Positions 1-7,818 of a stretch of DNA of 12,830 nt are shown one piece after another. Within the stretch, counting starts at the first letter, position 1; every line of letters starts with the position of its first letter. The notes under the pieces were generated by a model that searched no databases, was not told the origin of the DNA, and saw nothing but the letters and a program-made list of their open reading frames with translations. The stretch covers positions 1 to 12,830 of the forward strand of contig JAKBQK010000481.1 in assembly GCA_021835265.1 (NCBI GenBank), given 5' to 3'. The position numbers and the translations under genes were made by a program. This DNA is from Thermoplasmata archaeon. GTDB taxonomy: Archaea; Thermoplasmatota; Thermoplasmata; Thermoplasmatales; Thermoplasmataceae.

Positions 1-95
1 TCAGGACCATTGGATCGGATGTGAATGAACTTCAGACATTTATACCCTAAAAATCTGAGGAGTTAGAATTATTTAAAGGAGATTTATTTTTTCTG

Positions 96-200
96 TTAAA
101 CCCTCTTAGCTATAATGATTCCGAAATCGCCTGACTTTTCTCTTATCTCCGTCCTAAAACCTGCATTGCTAAGGAAATTAACTATCTTTTCATGGCCTGG
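96..200 (-). pseudogene. Detached C-terminal coding end of the FkbM methyltransferase (other frame)
   Basis: Reading the minus strand one base out of phase with the upstream methyltransferase frame gives 34 further codons. They begin PGHEKIVNFLSNAGF and end in IIIAKRV before a TAA at 96-98. This fits the usual C-terminal helix and strand of FkbM-type enzymes, where the strand ending in EYH is followed by a Gly/Pro turn, a helix and a last strand. One extra C in the minus-strand run at 198-202 (CACCAGG to CACCCAGG) would join the two frames into EYHPGHEK and a protein of about 288 residues. Either the gene is recently broken or the base was lost in sequencing. Confidence 0.7.
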
Positions 201-961
201 TGATATTCCAACGCTATCTGCTCAAATCTCCTTAAAACCTTCAAAGTAAGAGAGGCAAAAATGTCATATTCACAGCCCTCACAATCCATCTTTAAAACAA
301 GGTCTTCACCAACCACCTGTTCAACTATAGTGTCGAACGAATATAGTTCTACTTCTCTTCCGTGAGTACTCTCTTTGAGTTGTAACCCACCAGTTAATTG
401 TCCACTTGACTCAACAAGAATACTTGATGTATAATTTGAAATACCTGCATTCATCAATTCAATAGACTCCTCTAAATTATTAGAAACAATATTATCCATT
501 CCAAAGTCAAAAGCAGGCTTGGTAGGTTCATAACAATAAATTTTTTTTGCTCCTTTTATATAGAAATATAATGCAGAATCACCGACCGATGCTCCAATAT
601 CTATTACAGTTTTGTCCTTCACACAAATATCAGCATATTCCTCGGCAAGAAAAACTCCAGGAAAGTCTCCATCATCAAGAGCATGTTTCAAAATGACTGA
701 TCTACCCCCTTTTCTTTTGATAAGAAATGCTTTGGTTGATTCAATATAACTAATCTCAAAATTAGAACTATCGTTTGGGGAAAAGCTGCCCAAATATCCC
801 GCCATGTAAAACTGATTAGGGTTCGCTACAGAAATAGTAATATCTTGTCTTCTAAGTTTTACATCTATTGGATAAGAGTGAAACATACGTTTAATCAACG
901 CTATGGGGAAATTTCTAAACGAAGTAGCATAAAAATGAACACTTTTAATTAATCTGAACAA
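182..961 (-). CDS. FkbM-family SAM-dependent methyltransferase, frameshifted near the C-terminus
   Basis: The protein carries the class I methyltransferase signature VIDIGASVGDSALYF at about residues 118-132, which is the glycine-rich loop that binds S-adenosylmethionine. It also has the FkbM hallmark LKMDCEGCEYDIF at about 221-233. FkbM enzymes methylate hydroxyls of sugars or related metabolites, and archaeal copies often sit in surface-glycan clusters, as here with three glycosyltransferases. The start is TTG at 959-961; an in-frame TGA lies two codons upstream and no ATG offers a better N-terminus. The reading frame stops early after EYHQAMKR. The normal C-terminal end is present in another frame (96-200), so the gene has lost one base near position 200. 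The remaining 259 residues contain the full SAM-binding core, so residual activity is possible. Substrate is unknown. Confidence 0.85.
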   Translation of the reverse strand: MFRLIKSVHFYATSFRNFPIALIKRMFHSYPIDVKLRRQDITISVANPNQFYMAGYLGSFSPNDSSNFEISYIESTKAFLIKRKGGRSVILKHALDDGDFPGVFLAEEYADICVKDKTVIDIGASVGDSALYFYIKGAKKIYCYEPTKPAFDFGMDNIVSNNLEESIELMNAGISNYTSSILVESSGQLTGGLQLKESTHGREVELYSFDTIVEQVVGEDLVLKMDCEGCEYDIFASLTLKVLRRFEQIALEYHQAMKR

Positions 962-1054
962 ATATAATCACAACCCCCTTATTTATTACAGATAGAAAAT
1001 TATTTCGACAAACATTGAGATTTACTTCGAAGACTGAACTGGTTCAATATAATT

Positions 1055-1490
1055 TCAAACACTTTCCCTTAATATTTCCATAGTATTATATCCAATATTA
1101 CTTGAATTCTCGGTGTCCCATGAGCCATGTATGAAGTCATCATAAATGGACAGGGATGACGGCAGGGCACCGATGATGCTGTAGTCCTTCTGCTTCTTCG
1201 AGAATGTGGATATGGTGGATACTGAAGGAATATTGACCAACATTGGTCAGTGGTGCACCGTTATTCCGTGTTTCCGTATGACAGCGAGGATGAAGTTGAT
1301 CTCCCTGTTGCTCATTCCCCCATCCTTCATGTTCCTGATCATGCGCCAAGCCTCCAAGCGGTACAATTCTGACACTCTTCATCAAGAGGGAGTGGATCAA
1401 AATTAAACCGACAATCTGGATCACTTTTATTCCAGCGATAGTGCACAATTTTCAACCGGCGATTACAGTTTCGACATAATCAAAATGCAT
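1055..1490 (-). pseudogene. Decayed gene with helix-turn-helix-like segment, possibly mobile-element derived
   Basis: The minus strand shows a chain of protein-like segments in changing frames. It starts MHFDYVETVIAG at 1490, then shifts to a segment ending FDPLPLDEE. It shifts again to a long helical stretch containing EAWRMIRNMKDGGMSNREIN, which looks like a helix-turn-helix. An in-frame TGA at 1247-1249 interrupts it, and the same frame continues with NIPSVSTISTFSKKQKDY to a stop at 1055. The middle part is more GC-rich than the surrounding DNA, as is the insertion sequence further on, which suggests an outside origin. At least two frameshifts and one stop mean it is not functional as one protein. 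Family was not recognised; a DNA-binding protein or transposase N-terminus is a guess. Confidence 0.45.
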
Positions 1491-1621
1491 ATTGAGGGGA
1501 ACAGAGGTTTTAGCTCTCAAAAACTTACTATTGGAATTGAACAATATCAGATTAATTGGCATAGAACTGCGTTGTACACGGAGAGAGGTAAAAGAAATTC
1601 TGACACCAAAATTTTTAAGTT

Positions 1622-1777
1622 TCACAGATTACGTCGAGGTGAATATATAAAATCTGCGCTCAAGGTAGCTTTTTCGTATTCTTTTAATGCGTGGAGACTT
1701 TGTAACTTTTTCAAGATGTCAGGAGAAAATCCAAGTTTCAATAAGATAATCAATAGTGTTGAAGTTTCTAACTCCTC
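1622..1777 (-). pseudogene. Possible protein remnant in decayed stretch
   Basis: An open minus-strand frame of 51 codons lies between two stops. It reads as a hydrophobic stretch (LLIILLKLGFSPDIL) followed by a helix (KKLQSLHALKEYEKATLSAD) and FIYSPRRNL, then TGA at 1622-1624. The same frame carries on with protein-like but stop-broken sequence towards 1490. It has no convincing start. The composition resembles the C-terminal part of a glycan-cluster protein, but that is a guess. The opposite strand has an uninterrupted 110-codon frame (1485-1817) that competes for the same DNA. That frame has no TATA-like box at the expected distance and no recognisable motif, so neither is well supported. 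Confidence 0.25.
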
Positions 1778-1842
1778 TCATCTGAAAGTTGGAATTCATA
1801 TTAAAAACGACAGCTGATTATGTTTAAAACACAATAATCACT

Positions 1843-2979
1843 TCATTGAAAGAATTTGTCGCAGTGATTAACCCATGAATGAGTTATAATGAACTCTTCA
1901 ATGTTTTTTTGTAATTGATAATAGGGAACTTCTGAGTCAATGTTCTTAAGGTAATGTATAAGCTTATCGGGCTTGTCAAACTCAATTACATGACCTAAAT
2001 TCTTATTAGCAATAAGATCAGCAATTCCAATGTCGGCATTGATTATCACAGGCGTTCCAGCTTCTAAAGATTCGATAATTCCCATAGACGGACCATATTC
2101 ACCAAAACCAAACCTGAGAAAAAATTTTGCTTTACCAAGAAAATTATACTTTTCCTCTTCTTCAACATCTTCTGATAAAATGACTTTCTCCATTATTTTA
2201 TTGTTATCAAGTTCTTTGATGAAGGATTTTTTTAAATTATTTGATATCCATGAGCCCAACATAAGAAATCGATAACCTTCAAGCTCTTTAATGAATGGAA
2301 TGTATGATAATGGTTTTTTAACCTCACTCCAATAAGATATCGAAACAATATCATTTCTTTTGTCTCCATAAGAGATTCTGTTATGTTTTGTTAACCCAGG
2401 GAGGTTGCCGATGGCGTCTACTCCATAGCATTCACTCACTGTCATAGCGACCTTATCAGTTACTCCTAAAACTTTGTGTGCACTTTTTAATATTTTGCTC
2501 TGATACTTGATGGCCATTCTTACTATCAATCTCTTAAAAATACCACTTATCCAAGGATAATCATTTAATCTTTCATGTATATAGACAATATAATCTAAAT
2601 TAAATTTCTTTTTTGAGTAATATCCGGCTAGGCCGGAAAATTGGTCATGACAAATGAGCAAATCAAAATTTTCATTTTCAATGATCTTTGGAAATTTCCT
2701 AATAAGGTTATAGTCAACCCTTCCTTCTCCCTTCCTACTTGGCATAAAGATGCTAGTAACGAAATCGTACAATGGTACCAATAAAGAAGAATTACGCCAC
2801 GTCAGTACCTCATAATTTATATCTTTCAACTGGTCCAAGTAAACTCTACCTTTTTCAGTCCCTCTCAAGAAGTACAGCTTAACGTCGTGTCCCATTTCCG
2901 TTAATGTTTTTGCTTCCATTATTGCAATTTTTTGGGTACCAGCCGGCCAGAGGATCCTGACGAGTAATGCTATTTTCAA
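1843..2979 (-). CDS. GT4-family glycosyltransferase (GT-B fold)
   Basis: A retaining-type glycosyltransferase of 378 residues, the usual GT4 length. The N-terminus MKIALLVRILWPAGTQKIAI is the first Rossmann strand and glycine loop that in this family contacts the acceptor. The C-terminal half has the nucleotide-sugar site FGEYGPSMGIIESLEAGTPV at about residues 291-310. The two acidic residues sit eight residues apart rather than the common seven. There is no signal peptide or membrane span, so it acts at the cytosolic face, adding a sugar to a lipid-linked or similar acceptor. The start codon is TTG at 2977-2979, with a TAG directly upstream in frame, so no longer N-terminus is possible. A weak TTTAATTA element lies about 28 bases upstream. 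It is transcribed divergently from the GT2 gene. Donor and acceptor cannot be told from the sequence. Confidence 0.88.
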   Translation of the reverse strand: MKIALLVRILWPAGTQKIAIMEAKTLTEMGHDVKLYFLRGTEKGRVYLDQLKDINYEVLTWRNSSLLVPLYDFVTSIFMPSRKGEGRVDYNLIRKFPKIIENENFDLLICHDQFSGLAGYYSKKKFNLDYIVYIHERLNDYPWISGIFKRLIVRMAIKYQSKILKSAHKVLGVTDKVAMTVSECYGVDAIGNLPGLTKHNRISYGDKRNDIVSISYWSEVKKPLSYIPFIKELEGYRFLMLGSWISNNLKKSFIKELDNNKIMEKVILSEDVEEEEKYNFLGKAKFFLRFGFGEYGPSMGIIESLEAGTPVIINADIGIADLIANKNLGHVIEFDKPDKLIHYLKNIDSEVPYYQLQKNIEEFIITHSWVNHCDKFFQ

Positions 2980-3334
2980 CTAGGACGACCATCATGGACT
3001 TTTAATTAAATTCTTTTATTTCGTTGAATATTTTAGGAGATACACAATAACAATACTTCTGGCACTAGGTTAGAAGTTATTTAAATGAAAAACTTGACAG
3101 AAATCAAATTCTATTAACTATTTTATCAAATTGAAAATGACCTTTAAATTAAACCTCTGAACTCATTTATTCAAAAACAAACTCTTCTTCCAAGTGTTAC
3201 TTTTATTCTTCCAATTTGAGATAGACATCATTATTTTCTCGAAGCCATTTATTGTAATAAAAAGGATTTATGGTTAAAAACAATTGATCAACCAATGTGA
3301 ATAAAATTAAGTAATTGCGTTTTATAGACACAAA
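2980..3334. other. Divergent intergenic region between the GT4 and GT2 genes
   Basis: 355 AT-rich bases separate the TTG starts of two divergent glycosyltransferase genes, so both promoters should lie here. AT-rich elements suitable as TATA boxes lie near 3002-3011 for the minus gene and 3299-3308 for the plus gene; neither is a strong match. No RNA gene is seen. A short minus-strand coding remnant (3203-3331) occupies the right part. Confidence 0.5.
3203..3331 (-). pseudogene. Short minus-strand frame, possible C-terminal remnant
   Basis: From a GTG at 3329-3331 the minus strand encodes 42 residues. It has a hydrophobic stretch (YLILFTLVDQLFLTINPF) and a charged, amphipathic end (YYNKWLRENNDVYLKLEE) before TAA at 3203-3205. 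The frame stays open upstream to about 3361, under the start of the plus-strand GT2 gene, and then stops. It could be the tail of a gene whose front was lost when the GT2 gene came to lie here, or a chance open frame. The charged end looks protein-like, but no family is recognised. Confidence 0.28.
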
Positions 3335-4324
3335 TTGCGGGTAAAAGTTTCTGTCCCCAGTCTACTCAATTCATATGATAATCTAAAGGACATCCTTTCT
3401 TCTCTGGAAACACAATCTTTTTCTGATTTTGAATTGGACATAATAATACCCAAAAACATTGATCCAAAAGATGAATACTTGGAGTTATTTGATCAGTACA
3501 AAGGGAACATTAGAATAATCAATCAGTCTAGTAAAGGTTTTGAAAATGCAGTTAATAGCGCAATACAGGGTAATTATGATATAAACATCAGCACAGATGA
3601 TGATGCAATTCTTCCTATGAACCATTTGTCTAATGTCGTTAAAAAATTATCCAACCCGAGAATTGGTATTATCACCGGAAGAGTAAATGGGAAACTACCT
3701 TATCTCAATAGAACGCTCTATTTGTATTTCCTTTCTTCTTTTCTAAGTGAAAAAAGGGATATTTTAAATTACAAAGGTGCACCAGTAATATATTTCAATT
3801 CCACAGGTTTTCTCACCCTTAACCCATTCCATACTGAAGGACTATTTCAGAAGGACTTTAAGACCATGTCTCCTATCGGCGTTAACATGGCCTGGTCAAA
3901 AGAATCACTCGCAAATTTTCATCTACTCGAATTTTCAAGATTGGGAACGCTGAATGAGGCATACATGTCATATCATGCATTTGAAAACGGCTATGACACT
4001 ATATTTTCGAAGGAGCTGAACGTAATACATAAAGTCAATGTTCACTCCCTCAGCAGACAAAATACCTTGTATGACGATCTAACAAAGTTTTTAGAATTCT
4101 TTTTTTCACCACATATCTTGAGGAAAAGTCATGTGTTTAACAAGAACTTGCTCTCAAAAGTAAACTTCCTTACAATACCTAGTAAATACAAGAGGTTACT
4201 TGAAGAAATATTGAAAACCTTGGAAAGCAGTAAAAATCAGGGTTGGTCTGACAAAGAAGTGAAATCTGCATATGACGTTCTTTTAAATAGAGTGAAAAGT
4301 AATTACTATTCAAATCTACTATGA
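3335..4324 (+). CDS. GT2-family glycosyltransferase (GT-A fold)
   Basis: A 329-residue protein with the layout of a GT-A glycosyltransferase: a first strand VKVSVPSLLNSYDNLKDIL, a second strand LDIIIPKN, and NQSSKGFENAVNSAI, the helix that usually follows the nucleotide site. TDDDAI at about residues 87-92 serves as the DxD motif that holds the metal and the nucleotide-sugar. Family 2 enzymes transfer one sugar with inversion. There is no membrane span, so it probably works at the cytosolic membrane face on a lipid-linked glycan. The residues after about 240 are not conserved enough to name a substrate. The start is TTG at 3335; it is the only start codon that keeps the first strand, because the next in-frame methionine is about 90 residues in. 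It converges with the large membrane protein gene. Confidence 0.82.
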   Translation: MRVKVSVPSLLNSYDNLKDILSSLETQSFSDFELDIIIPKNIDPKDEYLELFDQYKGNIRIINQSSKGFENAVNSAIQGNYDINISTDDDAILPMNHLSNVVKKLSNPRIGIITGRVNGKLPYLNRTLYLYFLSSFLSEKRDILNYKGAPVIYFNSTGFLTLNPFHTEGLFQKDFKTMSPIGVNMAWSKESLANFHLLEFSRLGTLNEAYMSYHAFENGYDTIFSKELNVIHKVNVHSLSRQNTLYDDLTKFLEFFFSPHILRKSHVFNKNLLSKVNFLTIPSKYKRLLEEILKTLESSKNQGWSDKEVKSAYDVLLNRVKSNYYSNLL

Positions 4325-4336
4325 TTTGATTCCTAA

Positions 4337-4346
4337 TTTTTTCTTT
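4337..4346 (+). terminator. T-rich archaeal terminator after the GT2 gene
   Basis: Six T then CTTT follow the TGA of the GT2 gene by 12 bases. Archaeal polymerase stops at such T-runs without needing a hairpin. Confidence 0.4.
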
Positions 4347-4398
4347 GCCTTATTACGAAAGAGATTATTATGTTCGAGTTTTTAATGAAAATAGATAA

Positions 4399-4415
4399 AA
4401 TTAACTTAGTTAATT
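4399..4415. repeat. Inverted repeat over the stop codon of the membrane protein gene
   Basis: AATTAAC, a TTA loop and GTTAATT form a perfect 7-base-arm hairpin that covers the minus-strand TAA of the large membrane protein gene. It might help 3' end formation, but its AT-rich arms are weak and it could be chance. Confidence 0.35.
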
Positions 4416-7400
4416 AGCAGGCGTTTTCTTCTTTCTATTGTAACTAATTCTTCCCAGCGCAACAATTAATCCAATAAATGGTGGGGTATAAAGAAAATAC
4501 CCATCTAAACGTGAACTGTTTGCCAAAACTTTGATTGTGTGGTTTTCGTTTGTTCCAACATTGAAAATGATGCCAAAAAAATTACCCCAAGCTGGTACAA
4601 TAAACGGATTTAGATCATTTGATTTAACAACTCTTGCATAGTTAACATCTGCAGGTAAAATGGTGATTAGTTTTTCGGGAATCGGAGAATTTATTGCAAA
4701 CTCATTGACAGTAGAGGCAATATCATAATTACCATAAATTTTGTAATTTGTGTTCTCGGCCTTCAATAGGCCATTAATTTCCTGTTTCCCGGGAAGATTA
4801 TTATTTATAACGGTCATTGCATTTAGATAATCGCTTTTGTTATAAACATTAATAACATTAATGGACTGTATACCGTTCAAATTCTCTATAGTTAAATTTG
4901 CAGCGTTGTTAATACTCCTAAATGAAATCCATTTGTAGAAACTACTGTTACTATATGTGTTTATATTGATTAATTGGGACCCTAGGTGGAAGCGTATCAT
5001 TCCCCCATCAGGTGAAAACAATAAATTAACCGAAACAAATTCATTGGTCTTGATTGCGGTTGGAATCAAAATAGTTGAATTTCCAGTTATAGATTCTGCA
5101 TATCCTTGATAGTCACCATATCCAGATTGTATGGGCAATATGCTTGTGGGAATACCCTCACCAAAGTATGAACCTTGTGGTGGATTGGAATTAAATACTT
5201 GAAACCAACCATTATTTGGAAAATTTATGGCATATGCAGCTGGCTCAACTGTAGTAGAATTTCCAGACCAAACTAAATATGATTGCACAAGGTCTTCTAA
5301 GTTATAATGCGGTAAAAATACAACACGTTGACTATTTTGTAATGCTTGCAGAAAGGATGTGAGATTATTAAAATAAGAATCGTAAAAAATAGGTATAAAT
5401 CGAGGAATATTATTTAACTGATAATCTGATATGTTAACATTAAGAGATATATTAGAGGGATTGATGTTATAAGCCTGAAAGGTCAGGTATCTCAGGGCTG
5501 ACTCGTTGTTTATCAATGGTGCAGTGTACCAGTTATTATTTATATCGTAATAAAGCTGATAAGATGTATTATCTTGTAAAATATATATATTGAAGGTAAA
5601 ATTCGTATCCTTCTTACCTACAGGGAGTGTTTGCAGTTGATGCCATGTGCTCGAATTGGTGTTCTGAGCGGTTAAGTAAGTAGTGTTCCCAACCATACTG
5701 GTCGCAACTCCATAAAACGGGTTGTTTGTACCATAGCCATATAAATCCGTTGAGTTTCCTGCAAGACCGACAAGGTAAGATCCAGTGTGGCCATTGTCCA
5801 GATTGGCATGTATTGATAAAGACAGTATATATCCCTTGTTGATTCCATTAAGCTCTCTTTGACTTAACTGATGATAAGAAATTGAATTATGCGACAAGTT
5901 AGTGATGTATTCGCCAGTTCCATTAACATAATTTGTGGAATTTTCAAAAGTGTAAGTATCATAAGACTGCTGCGAGCCTATCACAAAAGCCGGTATTCCA
6001 GTGATTATATTGCTGGAGTTATAATTGTTTATGTATCCGGTATAACTGTTCAAAAGTTGGGTGCCGCTAACAATGGGGCTGCTTGAAGTGTTGTAAATAT
6101 ATGTGTTTGCTGGAAATGTACTATACAAGTACTTAAAATTTGGTGAATTGAAGGCATTGTTCATGTTTTGGAAAAAACCATAATCAGAACCTACTGGGTT
6201 ATTAGTAATTGGGTAAACATAATTAGATTGAAAATTAATGTTTTGGAAAAAAAGGTAACTGTTATACTTAAGGTCAGCTGTATTAGAAACATAGTGGTAA
6301 GCTTCTGAATTTAAGCTTCCATCTACAAAGTTATTAGAGTAATTAGAAATTTGTAATGAAGCAAAGATCAATACGATGATAACAATGAATATCTGGATTA
6401 TAAGTTTTTGATGACCAACTCTGTAATGCACTGTTCTGGTCAGGAATTTGTCTTTTTCGTCAGCTCTTCTTTTTGTTGTCAACTTTCGCCTGTTGGGTAG
6501 TTCCTTCAATAATGAAAAGGAGGCTAAGGTCAATAATGTTGCAACAAGGTACCAGTAAACAATGAGAACTAGTCTGTCACTGTCCATCGCTGTTAAGAAA
6601 ATGCCTAAATGGTTGTATGTCACCAGATGATTGGATACAATGATATATATCAAGTAATTAGAGACAGTGAACCCATTGAAAGCATAAAAATTGAATATTT
6701 CCACGATTACTAATGAACTAATTAGGTATTTCGTCAACTTTAATTTGCGATATTTGGCGGAAGCAAGAAATAGGGTAAAAATCAGTACTATTAGAATTAA
6801 AGAGAGAACTTCATTGTAAAAAAGAAAGCTATGAACATTAAATGTGTTCATACCAGAAAATGAGATGATTGCATTATTCGTGTTCATTGTATAATATATC
6901 AAGTTGACGACATGAAAGAGCGGTTCTTGGGCTGCATTGCCTCCCAAAGACACAACGTGAAATATTGAAATTATTGAAGGGTTTAAAGTGAATATAAGCG
7001 ATATTAAGATAATGAGACTTAACGTAAATTTGGCTTTATTTTTGGTATAAATTGCAAAGGGCATACATACGAGAATTATTAATGAAAAGGTAAATATCAA
7101 GATCAGAGGGTAACTATTATACGATAGCAGGAAAATGAAACTTGATAATAGGAGAAGGAGAATCCAGTTCGCTCGGCTTCTAGAACGATTGGATTGCATG
7201 AAAAAATAGATCGTAAAATTCATAATAGCCAGATTAGCAACCCCAAACTTGTAGAATAGGTCGATAAACACCGGGTTGAAGGAAAGAATTGCAGTACCAA
7301 TTAGGGCCGGTAAAAAAAAGTAATCAGAATAATAGTTATTTCCAGTCTTTTCGTTTATAATTTTTATAAACTGAACAGAAAGGAGAAAAGACGAATTCAG

Positions 7401-7736
7401 AAAAATAAAAAAATCCACTAACTTTTGAAGATCGTAAAACTGGAAAATTGTCAATCGGAAGAAATATGCGGGGAGTGCCCAAACTTGCAAGTAATTCATT
7501 GGAAATTGAGAGATGTTATCTTTCCAAAATGCGACTTCTAAAGCCCCCTTATAAAAAAATCCAAGGATATCATTTCTGTAAACCAAAAATGCAATGGAAA
7601 TGAATAGCAATTCTATGCTGACATATAATTTCCAGTGCCTTTTTCCAAGTAATTCTTTCAATTGATTTCGCAAGAATAATGAGAATATAAGTTTTCCTCG
7701 AAGTTTGTCCTTAGTAATTGAATTATGTGGGGGCAT
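4410..7736 (-). CDS. Giant polytopic membrane protein with sequon-rich external domain (possible GT-C-like enzyme)
   Basis: This 1108-residue protein has three parts. Residues 1 to about 465 hold roughly 11-13 hydrophobic spans, the last (QIFIVIIVLIFASLQI) at about 447-463 after a basic loop (NRRKLTTKRRADEKDK). Residues about 465-1075 form a soluble region rich in Asn, Ser, Thr and Tyr, with around 20 Asn-X-Ser/Thr sequons such as GNST, NGT and NHT; it is surely outside the cell and probably heavily glycosylated. A last span (about 1078-1098) and a cytosolic tail RKKKTPAN end it. Parts near residues 640-790 and 920-1000 look beta-rich, like carbohydrate-binding jelly rolls. The plan, a GT-C-like multispan half followed by external sugar-binding modules, recalls the AftD arabinofuranosyltransferases, but no catalytic residue can be assigned. 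ATG start; a TATA-like box lies 39 bases upstream. Family not firmly recognised. Confidence 0.85.
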   Translation of the reverse strand: MPPHNSITKDKLRGKLIFSLFLRNQLKELLGKRHWKLYVSIELLFISIAFLVYRNDILGFFYKGALEVAFWKDNISQFPMNYLQVWALPAYFFRLTIFQFYDLQKLVDFFIFLNSSFLLSVQFIKIINEKTGNNYYSDYFFLPALIGTAILSFNPVFIDLFYKFGVANLAIMNFTIYFFMQSNRSRSRANWILLLLLSSFIFLLSYNSYPLILIFTFSLIILVCMPFAIYTKNKAKFTLSLIILISLIFTLNPSIISIFHVVSLGGNAAQEPLFHVVNLIYYTMNTNNAIISFSGMNTFNVHSFLFYNEVLSLILIVLIFTLFLASAKYRKLKLTKYLISSLVIVEIFNFYAFNGFTVSNYLIYIIVSNHLVTYNHLGIFLTAMDSDRLVLIVYWYLVATLLTLASFSLLKELPNRRKLTTKRRADEKDKFLTRTVHYRVGHQKLIIQIFIVIIVLIFASLQISNYSNNFVDGSLNSEAYHYVSNTADLKYNSYLFFQNINFQSNYVYPITNNPVGSDYGFFQNMNNAFNSPNFKYLYSTFPANTYIYNTSSSPIVSGTQLLNSYTGYINNYNSSNIITGIPAFVIGSQQSYDTYTFENSTNYVNGTGEYITNLSHNSISYHQLSQRELNGINKGYILSLSIHANLDNGHTGSYLVGLAGNSTDLYGYGTNNPFYGVATSMVGNTTYLTAQNTNSSTWHQLQTLPVGKKDTNFTFNIYILQDNTSYQLYYDINNNWYTAPLINNESALRYLTFQAYNINPSNISLNVNISDYQLNNIPRFIPIFYDSYFNNLTSFLQALQNSQRVVFLPHYNLEDLVQSYLVWSGNSTTVEPAAYAINFPNNGWFQVFNSNPPQGSYFGEGIPTSILPIQSGYGDYQGYAESITGNSTILIPTAIKTNEFVSVNLLFSPDGGMIRFHLGSQLININTYSNSSFYKWISFRSINNAANLTIENLNGIQSINVINVYNKSDYLNAMTVINNNLPGKQEINGLLKAENTNYKIYGNYDIASTVNEFAINSPIPEKLITILPADVNYARVVKSNDLNPFIVPAWGNFFGIIFNVGTNENHTIKVLANSSRLDGYFLYTPPFIGLIVALGRISYNRKKKTPAN

Positions 7737-7770
7737 TTGAAGCCATAATAAAGGACCTGCAAAATATTTT

Positions 7771-7780
7771 TTTTATATCT
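7771..7780 (-). promoter_or_regulatory. TATA-like box of the membrane protein gene
   Basis: The minus strand reads AGATATAAAA centred about 39 bases before the ATG at 7736. This would give a short leader of about 14 bases with no Shine-Dalgarno site. Confidence 0.45.
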
Positions 7781-7794
7781 CCAAGTATATTGTA

Positions 7795-7802
7795 AGAATT
7801 TA
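7795..7802 (+). repeat. Left target-site repeat of the insertion sequence
   Basis: AGAATTTA abuts the left end of the element and matches CGAATTTA at the right end in 7 of 8 bases, as expected for a target duplication that has drifted by one base. Confidence 0.45.
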
Positions 7803-7814
7803 TAGGGTGTCTCA
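7803..7814 (+). repeat. Left terminal inverted repeat of the IS
   Basis: TAGGGTGTCTCA, perfect inverse of 8788-8799. The outer TA may belong to the target site. Confidence 0.88.
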
Positions 7815-7818
7815 TGTT

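Noticed and set aside
3..50. Fifteen-codon plus-strand frame at the left edge ending in TAA at 48-50
   Set aside because: Too short to judge; could be a gene tail entering from the left but no motif supports it.
1140..1448. Minus-strand 102-codon frame and plus-strand 66-codon frame over the decayed gene
   Set aside because: Both are other-frame readings of the frameshifted remnant; their composition (many His, Gln, Pro) is not protein-like.
5889..6086. Plus-strand 65-codon frame inside the giant membrane protein gene
   Set aside because: Antisense shadow of a strong coding region.
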